NCBI GenBank assembly: GCA_022701365.1
Contig: JAKUHH010000151.1
Coordinates: 29,001-93,000, forward strand
Direction: 5' to 3'
DNA: 64,000 bases
Source of the DNA: Mycocentrospora acerina
Lineage: Eukaryota > Ascomycota > Dothideomycetes > Pleosporales
Below are positions 54,595 through 64,000 of this stretch, one piece after another. The position numbers were made by a program, and so were the translations under genes. Below the pieces are notes generated by a model. It saw nothing but the letters and a program-made list of their open reading frames with translations, searched no databases and was not told the origin of the DNA. The first letter of the stretch is position 1. Every line of letters starts with the position of its first letter.

Positions 54595-56895
54595 ATGGCG
54601 TCAGTAACCGAGCAAGTGGGCGAAGTGCTACTGGGGACAACCGAGGAGCCGCAGCTGTCGCAGCTTACCCGGGCCGCATTTATGAAGTATGCTCAGAAGG
54701 ACGATCAGACCGGCGACTACTTCCTCAATGAGGATCAGTTCATCGATGCCGTTGCGCCCGAGAGCGAGGACTACGTAAGCAATTGCACCGACAACGTGTC
54801 GAGTCAAAGCTTACGCCGCATCCATCACAGCACAAGATCAAGCGCTACCAGTATGGTATCCTCTTTATGGTTGCCGACCGCAACAGGAAGGGCAAGGTCA
54901 ACATACACGACTGGTCCGTCTTCCAGAACCTCCTCGCGAAACCCGACGCCGAGTACGAGGTCATCTTCCGGTTCTTCGACAAGAACCGGACTGGCTACAT
55001 TGACTTTAACGACTTCTACGACACATGGAAGGCACACAAGACAGAAGACAGTTTGCCCTTCAACTGGGAGGGCGAGTGGGCAACTCTCTACGTTGGCTCC
55101 AAGAAGAATCGTCACACCATGACGTATCCTCAGTTTGCTCAAATGTTGCGGGGTTTGCAAGGAGAGCGTGTCCGACAGGCCTTCTTACACTTTGATAACA
55201 ACAAGGACGGCTTCATTGAGCCTGCGGATTTCCAGCGCATCATTCAAGACACAGCCAGCCACAAGTTGTCAGATTACCTGCTTGAGAACCTCCCCACCCT
55301 ATGCAACATCTCTGCGGGAAGCAAGATTTCGTACGCCAATGTGCGCGCCTTCCAGAATATGATCCAACAGATGGATATGGTTGAGCTTATAGTACGTAAC
55401 GCGACTCTCAAGAGCTCTGACGGCAAGATCACCCGCACAGACTTCTTGAATGAAGCCGCCAGATTGAGCCGCTTCAACTTATACACTCCTATGGAGGCAG
55501 ACATTCTATTCCACTTTGCTGGTCTTGACGACCCATCCGGGAGGCTCAGTCTCAAAGACTTTGCGCGTGTCCTCGACCCTTCCTGGCACTCCGTATACAT
55601 CACAGGAGCTGCAGCAGTGGGCGATGTGGGTCAGAAGGTCTTTGCAACGTCAAAGTCAATATGGCACGATGTCCTTGAGTCTGTTCATCACTTTGCGCTT
55701 GGTTCATTGGCGGGAGCGTTCGGCGCGTTCATGGTATACCCCATCGATTTGGTGAAAACGAGGATGCAAAACCAGAGAAGCTCGGGAGCGGGACACGTTC
55801 TGTACAAGAACTCAATCGATTGTGCAAAGAAGGTTATCAAAAATGAAGGCTTCCGGGGCCTCTACTCCGGTGTGCTTCCGCAACTTGTTGGGGTGGCTCC
55901 TGAAAAGGCCATCAAGTTGACAGTGAACGACTTGGTGCGAGGAAAACTCACTGATAAAGACACTGGAAGCATCAAGTTGTTACATGAAGTTCTTGCAGGT
56001 GGTTCTGCAGGTGCTTGTCAAGTGGTGAGTTACTCTTCGTTCACTTACTTGTGTATCGGGTATTGACATGAAGTGATACAGATTTTTACAAACCCCCTTG
56101 AGATTGTCAAAATTCGACTCCAGATCCAAGGTGAACTTTCAAAGAATGTTGAGGGTGTTCCTAAACGATCAGCTATGTGGATCGTCCGTAATTTGGGTCT
56201 TGTCGGCTTGTACAAGGGCGTCACTGCCTGCCTGTTACGAGATGGTGAGTTTGTTTCAATTGCCATTCGTGAGCGACCACGCTTACAATTTGCTTAGTCC
56301 CCTTCTCCGCCATCTACTTCCCAACGTACAGCCACCTAAAGAAGGACTACTTTGGCGAGAGTCCCCAGAAGTCTCTGGGTGTACTTCAAATGTTGACAGC
56401 TGGTGCTATTGCCGGTATGCCCGCGGCCTATCTCACAACACCGTGCGACGTCATCAAGACCAGACTGCAAGTGGAAGCGCGTAAGGGTGAGGCGACCTAT
56501 AATGGGCTCAGGCACTGCGCGCAGACCATTATGCGGGAGGAGGGATTCAAAGCATTCTTCAAGGGCGGTCCCGCCCGCATTATGCGATCGTCGCCACAAT
56601 TTGGTTTCACGTTGGCTGGTTATGAGGTGCTACAGCGATGTGAGTCAACTTCCATTACCTCTGCTCGAGTACGGAGCTAATTCCAACAGCTTTCCCTATG
56701 CCAGGGTCTGCCTCTGAAGCGAGCCTCGAGCCCTCAGTTGGTCTTCAAGAGGCCAACGCGCCACTGCCATATCTTCGTAGTCGGAATGCCCTTAAAGTTA
56801 TTCTTGATCTGGATGAGAACTTTGGGCGACCAAGGTTGCCTGCCGGGCAAAAATTCACAGGCATCCCAGGGTTTGGCGGCAGGTCACAGTCATGA
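54595..56895 (+). CDS. AGC1: Mitochondrial aspartate/glutamate carrier, EF-hand type
   Basis: Five exons, 54595-54774, 54831-56024, 56082-56244, 56298-56639 and 56690-56895, total 694 residues. The N-terminal 300 residues contain EF-hand-like loops facing the intermembrane space (e.g. DKNRTGYIDFND, and HFDNNKDGFIEPADF as a canonical calcium loop). The carrier part has the three signature motifs: PIDLVKTRMQ at about 364, NPLEIVKIRLQ at about 463 and TPCDVIKTRLQ at about 561. It exchanges aspartate for glutamate across the inner membrane and is like the aralar/citrin group rather than yeast Agc1, which lacks EF hands. The C-terminal exon is less conserved and ends GRSQS. All joins keep phase. 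Confidence 0.93.
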
Positions 56896-58696
56896 GTGTG
56901 TTCTCAGCGTGACGGGTGACGAGAGAGAGGATGTGGGGGGTGTGCAGTGACTCTGGTTCGAGTTTTACGTGGGGTAGTGTATCCAGCGCAGGCGTTACTT
57001 TGTGCGCTGGGCTTTCTTTTTTAGCGTTTTGGTTCTGGAGCAAGGTCATCTTCTCGGCCGCTCAGTGGGGGTCCAGCAAACCCGGCACTTTTCAGCCGAG
57101 CGCGGAGATGATCAGCACATGGGACGAATATGGTCGGGCATTCCTAGAGCGGCGATAGACGGAAACAAAAGCAGTTGGCGAAGACTGTACGATAGGCCTA
57201 GAGAGCAGCGCAAGTAATAGCAGTCTAATGCTGGGTGAGAATGGCGGCATCTCGCGCACGAGCAAGTGGCCAACCCAACCCACGAGTACGCGTACAGACA
57301 CAGGTTCGTGAACGAGACTCTTTTGTAAAGCGGACAAGGTGTTGGATTCTTGATGGGCTGTTGCGCGTCTTTATCCAAAGGAGACTTGTTGGCTGCAAGG
57401 CCTCCCTCGAGCTGGACGTGACCCTCGGCACCGCCACCCTGGGGGATGTGGGTGGCCAGACAACCAGCCAGACAACCAACCAGCCATGGTCGAGCCGTGC
57501 TCGAGCGTGTGCCCTTTAAGATTTTGATATGGCAGTTGGGCAGGCATTCGCCGCCATTTGTGCTGCTCAACCGCCCATCGGACGATTCTCCGATCCCCAC
57601 CCCATCATGCGCGGGGTTGAAACTAGACTCCAACCGCCCAAGCAGGGACACAGCACCATGCATCCCGCAGGTTGCATCCCCGCTTCGATGAGGCTCATTG
57701 GGGTTGCGAGGGTGGTGAGCCAGCCCCAGCTGCGCCTCGACAAAGGGCTGCTGGCGGCCAGGCGCAGGCTCAGGCTCGACGAGAATCCCCCCAAGGCCGT
57801 CGCTGCCTTTGCTGATGGCCATCTGCACGTCTTCTTCTCTCCGTCTAACAGCGTCGTTGTCCCCAAGCGCAGCGCACTGCCCCTCGACTCCGGCCCACAT
57901 CCACCAACGGCGTGCACAAGAGCATCCAGCCCAGGCAAGAGCCCCCGCATCAGCCTCCTCGCTCGCAGGCGCGCCCCGGGCTGGCCATCTCCGCGAAGAG
58001 CCTCCCGAAGCCGTGAGGGCATGCCAGTTGCATCCTCGATGCCCTTTGCGACCCTCTGCTTGCCCACTCAGCTGCGCCCAGGTCACTTTTCAGCTGGCGA
58101 TTGGCGCGCGTTCTCCACCGTCTTGAGGCTGAAAAGTAGTCGTCGCACTGACACCCTTCGGGTACGTTTTCCACCGCAGAGCCGCTTGTTGCCTCCACAC
58201 TCTCCACTTCCACGACACGATGAGCCCACTTTCCAAGACTCCCCACAGCCCTTCTCCGTAATTAATCCTTCCTTTTTCTCCACACTCCCGTCACCGCACA
58301 GGGACCTCGGGGATCGGGACAGTAGGGCTTTTTTTTTTCTGTTCTTGTGCCTGCCTGGTCTCGGGCCGTGTGTGCCCTTGGTCGCATCTGTCGGCAACAG
58401 TCGCCTCTTCTTTACTCTCTCTTTCAACGTCCCCAAATCATCGTTGAATACACTGTTGATTTCAATAGTCTTGCATTTCCGGGGCGGCTCACAACCATCT
58501 CAGGAAGAATGCAATCGATGGTCATGCTGACGTTGCTTCAGTTTGCCCAAATAGATTTATCTTGCTGTGACGCTCGCCCTCTCCGCCGCGGTCTAGGTTT
58601 ACTACAAGGTGCCTTTGCAGAGGCCTCGCTGGGATAGACTACCGGCATCTTCCAGCCTCTCAACAGCTGCCTATTCTCTGGTCCAAACTAGCATAT
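56896..58696. promoter_or_regulatory. Long GC-rich leader or promoter of the C2H2 factor
   Basis: 1.8 kb with long open frames on both strands that overlap each other (324 codons on minus, 333 on plus). They lack family motifs, and the open length follows from GC-rich composition. A CT-rich tract at about 58250-58350 precedes the start codon at 58697. A (CCAGACAAC)n-like short repeat lies at about 57455-57485. This probably is a regulatory region and 5' leader, as long ones are common before transcription-factor genes. Confidence 0.5.
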
Positions 58697-60552
58697 ATGT
58701 CCGGGACGTACGATCCGGACGAGGACGCCTACCTTCGATCTCCTGGCCTTAAACCCTTCAAACCTAGAGCAACGCCGTCGCCTTCACCACCGCCAATTGT
58801 AACCCAATTCATCTATCCAGTCAGAGTTCAGAGCGTCAGTTCTCCTTCCTCTCGAAGACGCAACAAGTCTAATCGACAAAAGACCCGGCCCTCCCAAGGC
58901 GACTGGGTGCTCATCCGGCAAATGGATCCCAATCGCCCCGATATTGCACAGCAAGTGAGCGAACGAGCGTTAAATTCAGATTCCGGCTCTGATAATGAGG
59001 AAGAGATGGATGATCGATCACCGACCACAGGACCAGTTTACGTCCAGCCAGCAAGTTCTGACGTCTCGCTCTTGGAATTGCAACATACTGCACAGGAGGG
59101 CTTGAAGCTTCAACTGGCTGACGATGCAATGTCTCCTCCTCACCACTTACTTCATCATAGAGACTCAGGGGTAGACGCTGGTGATATCAAATGCAGCATG
59201 GGCACGGAGGATAGGCGTGCTTCACATGCATCTTCAGCGAGCTCCGCACCGAACGGCATTCGAATAGATGCGACTCGCACAGGTTCAATCACGCTTGCTG
59301 GCAGTCCTTCTTCTACACTACCGGCTGCAACCATAAATCAACGGCCTGGATCGATTGCGAACGTATATATACAGGACGACCTATCAACAAATCTCCGGCA
59401 ACTTACAATCCCATTTTCAGGAGGACCACCGAGCGACAAATTGCCGGCACTGCAGACCACTCAGCCGTCTTCACGCGAGGGAGCAGCAGCATCGCCTAAC
59501 CAGCAGCAACTTCCTTCTTTCCAGCATCTCGACTATATAGCGCGATCAAGTTCAATCAGTGAACAGGAAGCCCAAAGGACAAATGAATACCATCACCGAC
59601 AGTCGGTATCATCTATTGCCCACTCACCGACTACCATTACGCGACAGTTGTCCATCAGTTCCATCTCTCCCAACAATAGTAACAGCCCTTTCCCTACATT
59701 CCCCGCTGCCTTATCGCCTGTCAGCGCAGTTAGCGATACACAGAAACGTGATGTGTTCCTAACATCAGGTCACCTCACCCTCTTTGGCCCCGGCAATCGG
59801 AGACCATCTCAAGTATCTGACCTTCACACTGCGTCGTCTCCAAGCGACAGTTACCAAAGCCCTGAAGGTCTTAGCCCCGGGGCGTTCCAAGGCTCCATAG
59901 ACAGTCGACCGCGACACATGAGCATGGACGGCGCGCTATCTCGACATCTCCCACCCCCTCACAGGTCCAGCATTCCACAATTTGGCTCTCAATCCGGAAG
60001 CTTTGTGTGTAAATATTCTGGATGTACTGCTGCGCCGTTCCAAACACAATATCTCCTAAAGTATGTATCTCGTCTTTGTTAGCCTGGTTTTCATTAGTAA
60101 TAAGCGTCAACTAGTTCCCACGCCAACGTTCACTCCCAATCTCGCCCGCACTACTGCCCCGTCGAGGGCTGTCCCCGCAGTGAAGGCGGCAAGGGGTTCA
60201 AACGCAAAAACGAAATGATACGGCATGGCCTCGTACACCAGTCCCCTGGCTACGTTTGCCCGTTCTGTCCAGACCGCGAACACAAGTACCCACGACCGGA
60301 TAATTTACAGAGGTATGTAATCAACTATCCGCTTTCTGCTCACCATATGTTGTTTGTCGACGAGGAGACTGATACGATGCAGACATGTCCGCGTCCACCA
60401 CTTGGACAGGGACAAAGATGATCCTCAATTACGCGAGGTTCTTGCTCAGCGGGTGGAAGGTGGGAGTAGAGGGAGGAGAAGACGGGTACGTAGTATTTGT
60501 TGATCCAATTCAGAGCGATAACTTTCTGACACGTGTATAGATATCGTCGTGA
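58697..60552 (+). CDS. C2H2 zinc-finger transcription factor
   Basis: Four exons, 58697-60060, 60115-60312, 60383-60485 and 60541-60552, total 558 residues; an alternative without the last splice would read on for five codons and stop at 60503. The first 430 residues are Ser/Pro-rich and disordered, with short basic patches (SSRRRNKSNRQKTRPS at about 50-65). The C-terminal end has three C2H2-type fingers: CKYSGC...NSHANVH, YCPVEGC...EMIRHGLVH and VCPFCPDREHKYPRPDNLQRHVRVHH, with the finger 1 and 3 joins lying across introns. The family is conserved in filamentous ascomycetes, but I cannot name its pathway. The last 20 residues are basic (GRRRR). Confidence 0.85.
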
Positions 60553-62032
60553 CACGATGTCATGTCGTACTTGCTCTGTTTATGAATTTATGTTCACTTC
60601 GTGTAGAAATTGCTGTCCATCTTTTTTTCTCCCACCTTCTTGTTGTGACATATCGATGGGACATACCGATATTTTAGTGTATTTGCAGATGATTGCGTCG
60701 GTTACGTATTAGTTAAGAGGAGGTTTCTGGGGCTGGGGGTTATTTCTAGACCTGATGAAATTAACAAATGTGTGGATTTGCAGTTGAGATTGATATCAAC
60801 ACTCCAATTTCCATTCCTCAGCTCGAACACCGGTTCAGCTCACGTTAAAATATCCGCAATAGTCCATATCAATTCAGGATAATTATTGAAGTGTTCTACA
60901 GTCACACATGCAACGACTGATTTGTAAGACTGCGAGCATTCTCGATTCCTTCATGAGCTTTAGACATGGTGAATAATAGACGTACCTTGACGCTTGTTAA
61001 ATCTAATGGAAATGCTGCTGTTGTAGGAGCCTTTTGAGTTTAACCTTTGCTAGGCAACGATTGGTTTGGGCCTACATTTTATTTGTCGAAACAAAGGTCC
61101 TACATGCATTTTCTTATGCTGATATGTAGGACTTGCAGAAACCTGTACATGAAATTCACTCGAGTAGATTGAAGGTATGAGTTTAATTTGGTGTTTCCTC
61201 TTTGATGTGTCAGATGAGTGATCTGGTAGTTGAAGATATCCCCTTGTGCAGTAAATAGTTTATGACGTATAAGATCCCGTTTGTATTGTTATTCTCCTAA
61301 ACTTTGATGCAGCAGCCGGTCTACGAAGCATTTTCACACACATGGACGACGAAAGACTGCAATTATTCAATCTTCCACACAGGGAACAAATTCACGAGTC
61401 GATATTCTTCCACTGGTACAAATTAAAGATACCTGTATAGATGTGATGAGGCTTGAGGGGCCCGCTCAACCGACTGTGACCTGTAGACTTCATCGAAGAC
61501 GGCATCCCCATAAACGAAACAACAGTGGATATTATCAATTTCCTCGACGTAAAAATATCAACAGGATAGCTGCAATGATGCCATATAAGACAGTATTCTT
61601 CTAGAATCCAGCGATAGTCGACCTTGCTGAGAAGGCAATGGTCAGTTTCGCGAGCCTTTGGACTTGGAAGCTGAAGCTGAGTGGTGTTGTTGTCTGCGGC
61701 CCCCATGCCGAGGTTCTGCATGGGGCTTGCACTCGGGTGTAGAAGCCCCACCTTTCACGTTAGTGCCATCGCATTCATACGCATTCCGAATAGAATTTAA
61801 AGTATATATATTCAACGTTTATACAATCGACGTCTTTGCACAGCTCTGTGACAGCTTGCTGATTGGTGCGCATTGAAGTGGATCGAAAATATGGGTCTGG
61901 GGCTTGATTGAAAAAGCGCCGGAGATAAATGATAGTAATCCCGCCGTAGCTCCACCACGTCCACGACTCGACTGCAATGTCTGGCAATTGTGGCTCTTTG
62001 CACCCTCACCTTGCGATTCGTAGGCCGCGACC
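60553..62032. other. AT-rich intergenic region, no gene supported
   Basis: 1.5 kb between the C2H2 factor stop and the WD40 gene start, same direction. Frames are short and inconsistent (the best is 119 codons on minus, 61392-61751, with no motif). The right 200 bases should be the WD40 gene promoter. Nothing else is seen. Confidence 0.5.
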
Positions 62033-64000
62033 ATGAGTTCTTCACAGATCCCAATGAGCCCGCTCAGTGATGGAGAGGATGCGAGCACCATCGTTTATGA
62101 CCCCAACGATCCGTTCTGGCAAGATACCGAGGATGATGACGACATGGACTATGTGCCAGCACGAGGTGGAAGCGATGAAGAGGATGATGATGGAGAAGTC
62201 GAAATGAGTTTCCATGGTAAGTGGTTAAGAGAATGACTAAACCGTATATAAACACTAAGGCATAATATTGATAGATGCTGCAGAGCAACTGAGCAACCTA
62301 AGTGGGGTGGAAATTGCCTTCGAATACACCGATGACAACGACGACGATGAAGATGACGACGATGATGATGACAACGATGACGGGGATGATGATGAAAATG
62401 AAGGGGAAGATGAAGGCGAAGGCGCAACTGCTAATCCAAGACGGCCTCCAGTATACATAAGTCGCGAACAGATCATGCAGTTACTTGGGCACGCGGGGCT
62501 TGGGCGCATATTTGCATCAGATTTCACATCACGAACGGATCAGCGGCTACGTCGCCGACTTGCAGACGACGACGATAACGACGATGATGATGACAACTAT
62601 TCCGGTCCACGAGGTAGAGCAGCCTTTGAGAAGGTACCTAGCGACCAGGGCCGGAAGTTGATGGAAGAGGGTACATTCGGCACCAACCCACGACGAGAAA
62701 CGACCATTAAGAAAAAGAAGAGGCTAGCATACGACATTTTGCGCCGAGAACTAGGCATAGGGAGCGAGGGTCTACAGAAAAACGCTACAAGGTTGTTGAA
62801 ACAAGACATGATTCCGGAGTCAACCGCTGATATGATTATACACTATAACGCGCGATGTTATTCTGGTCAATTTTCAGATGACGGTAACTTCTTTTTCTCA
62901 TGCGCGCAGGATTTTCGCGTTAGGATGTATGACACATCCAATCCATATGACTGGAAGTATTACAAAGTAAGGGCTACCTTATCATGTTGCTTTTCTTGAG
63001 CTGACTTTTCTCAGTCAGTAGTCTACCCCTATGGACAATGGACAATCACAGACGCATCACTAAGTCCAGACAATCGCTTCCTAGCATACAGCTCCATCAG
63101 AAGTATTGTGTGCTTGGCACCAACAGATCCAGACAACGAATCTGACCCTATGCTTCTCGACTTTGCCAATATAGGTAACGTCAATCCTCGCGGGTTCCAC
63201 ACATACTTTGGCGTAAGCACTTAGCCCGTCACATCAGTTTCAACGGCTAACATACCCAGATCTGGTCGATACGTTTCTCGGGGGATGGAAGGGAGATTGT
63301 GGCAGGTACCGGAGATAACTCAGTATACGTGTACGACATTGAGCGGCGACAATCGGTTCTCCGCATTCCAGGCCACCAAGACGATGTCAATGCTGTCTGC
63401 TTCGGTGACTCGCAATCCCCTCACATTCTATATTCTGGATCAGATGATACCACGCTCAAGGTCTGGGACCGGCGAAGTATGGGCGATGGTCGTGAAGCCG
63501 GTGTATTCCTCGGCCACACAGAGGGTCTCACCTATGTCGACAGTAAGGGTGACGGCCGATATGTACTCAGTAACGCCAAGGATCAAACAGCCAAGCTTTG
63601 GGATTTGAGGAAAATGATATCCAAGGACAAGGCTGACCGCATTGACCCAATGGCCTACACGACGCGCTTCGAGTATCGCTCCAACGCTTACAACGACAGC
63701 CACTTCCGCCCACATCCACACGACTGCTCGATTGTCACTTTCCGTGGACACAAGGTGCTGAAGACATTGATACGCTGCCACTTCTCGCCGCCAGGCAGTA
63801 CAGATTCGCGATATGTCTACTCTGGAAGCTACGACGGCTCAGTATACGTTTACAACTTAGACGCCACTATAGCAGGGAAGATCAATGTACTAAAAGCGAC
63901 CAAGAACTCACGACCACGGGATCCAGACCTGCTGAACGAGACATACGACTACTGGGGCAGAAACGGAGGAAGCTGGATGACCTGTGTCAGAGATGCAAGC
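62033..64000 (+). CDS. DCAF11/LEC14B-type WD40 protein, 5' part
   Basis: Cut by the right edge. Four exons are visible: 62033-62216, 62275-62966, 63015-63212 and 63260 to beyond 64000, all with consistent phase. The N-terminal 200 residues include very acidic runs (DDNDDDEDDDDDDDND) and KKKKRLAYDILRREL, then WD40 repeats start with YSGQFSDDGNFFFSCAQDFRVRMYD, RIPGHQDDVNAVCF... and GHTEGLTYVDSKGDGRYVLS...KLWDLRK. The order and the linker match DCAF11/WDR23 and plant LEC14B proteins, substrate receptors of CUL4-DDB1 ubiquitin ligases. About 615 codons are in the window; repeats near the C-terminus are missing. Confidence 0.9.

Noticed and set aside
57112..58086. 324-codon minus-strand frame
   Set aside because: Overlaps an equally long plus-strand frame; no domain, no splice evidence, odd composition rich in Cys, Gly and Trp.
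57529..58530. 333-codon plus-strand frame before the C2H2 factor
   Set aside because: Arg/Pro/Ser-rich translation of GC-rich leader sequence with no recognised motif.

Overview
The window reads as nuclear DNA of a filamentous ascomycete. Genes have short phase-consistent introns of about 40 to 125 bases with GTRNGT donors and YAG acceptors, products are typically fungal (Afi1/DENN protein, Atg28-like, Zn2Cys6 factor, CSC1/DUF221 channel, PDX1, Agc1 carrier, git3-like GPCR), and compact GC-rich gene stretches alternate with AT-rich gene-poor stretches. Gene content and style suggest Dothideomycetes, probably Pleosporales; that placement is inference and no marker here proves it. Twenty-three protein genes are supported, one of them cut by the right edge. 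Exon joins were worked out by hand from splice sites and checked for reading phase and for continuity of conserved motifs. I found no convincing tRNA, rRNA, CRISPR array or intact transposon.

Layout. 1-14.3 kb: cupin protein (-) and fumarylacetoacetase (+) share a promoter; Afi1-type DENN protein (-) and EF-hand protein (+) share a simple-repeat-rich promoter; a folate cyclo-ligase-like protein (-), an SBF/Rch1-type transporter (+), a medium-chain reductase (+) and a GT31-type glycosyltransferase (+) follow. 14.3-18.3 kb: AT-rich block without a supported gene, holding a degenerate 23-base tandem array, hairpins and decayed coding fragments. 18.3-23.7 kb: an ABM-like protein (+), a secreted alpha-carbonic anhydrase (-), then 2.7 kb with no gene. 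23.7-39.2 kb: CSC1-type channel (-), Spt5 (-), quinone-reductase-like protein (-), Zn2Cys6 factor (-), Atg28-like protein (-), ribosomal protein S2 (+). 39.2-44.6 kb: a seven-helix receptor (-) between two long gene-free stretches. 44.6-64 kb: Yta7/ATAD2-type AAA-bromodomain protein (-), an inner-membrane-like mitochondrial protein (-) diverging from PDX1 (+), Agc1 aspartate/glutamate carrier (+), a C2H2 factor (+), and a DCAF11/LEC14B-type WD40 protein (+, partial).

Most of this is housekeeping: tyrosine breakdown, transcription and chromatin, translation, mitochondrial carbon metabolism, autophagy and polarity. There is no clear biosynthetic cluster and I do not see a previously undescribed system. 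The best leads are small: a repeated CGGAGTTT element in the fumarylacetoacetase promoter, decayed tandem copies of the 3' coding tail of the folate-ligase-like gene, an unexplained open frame upstream of the CSC1 gene, and a short shared promoter between two mitochondrial genes.
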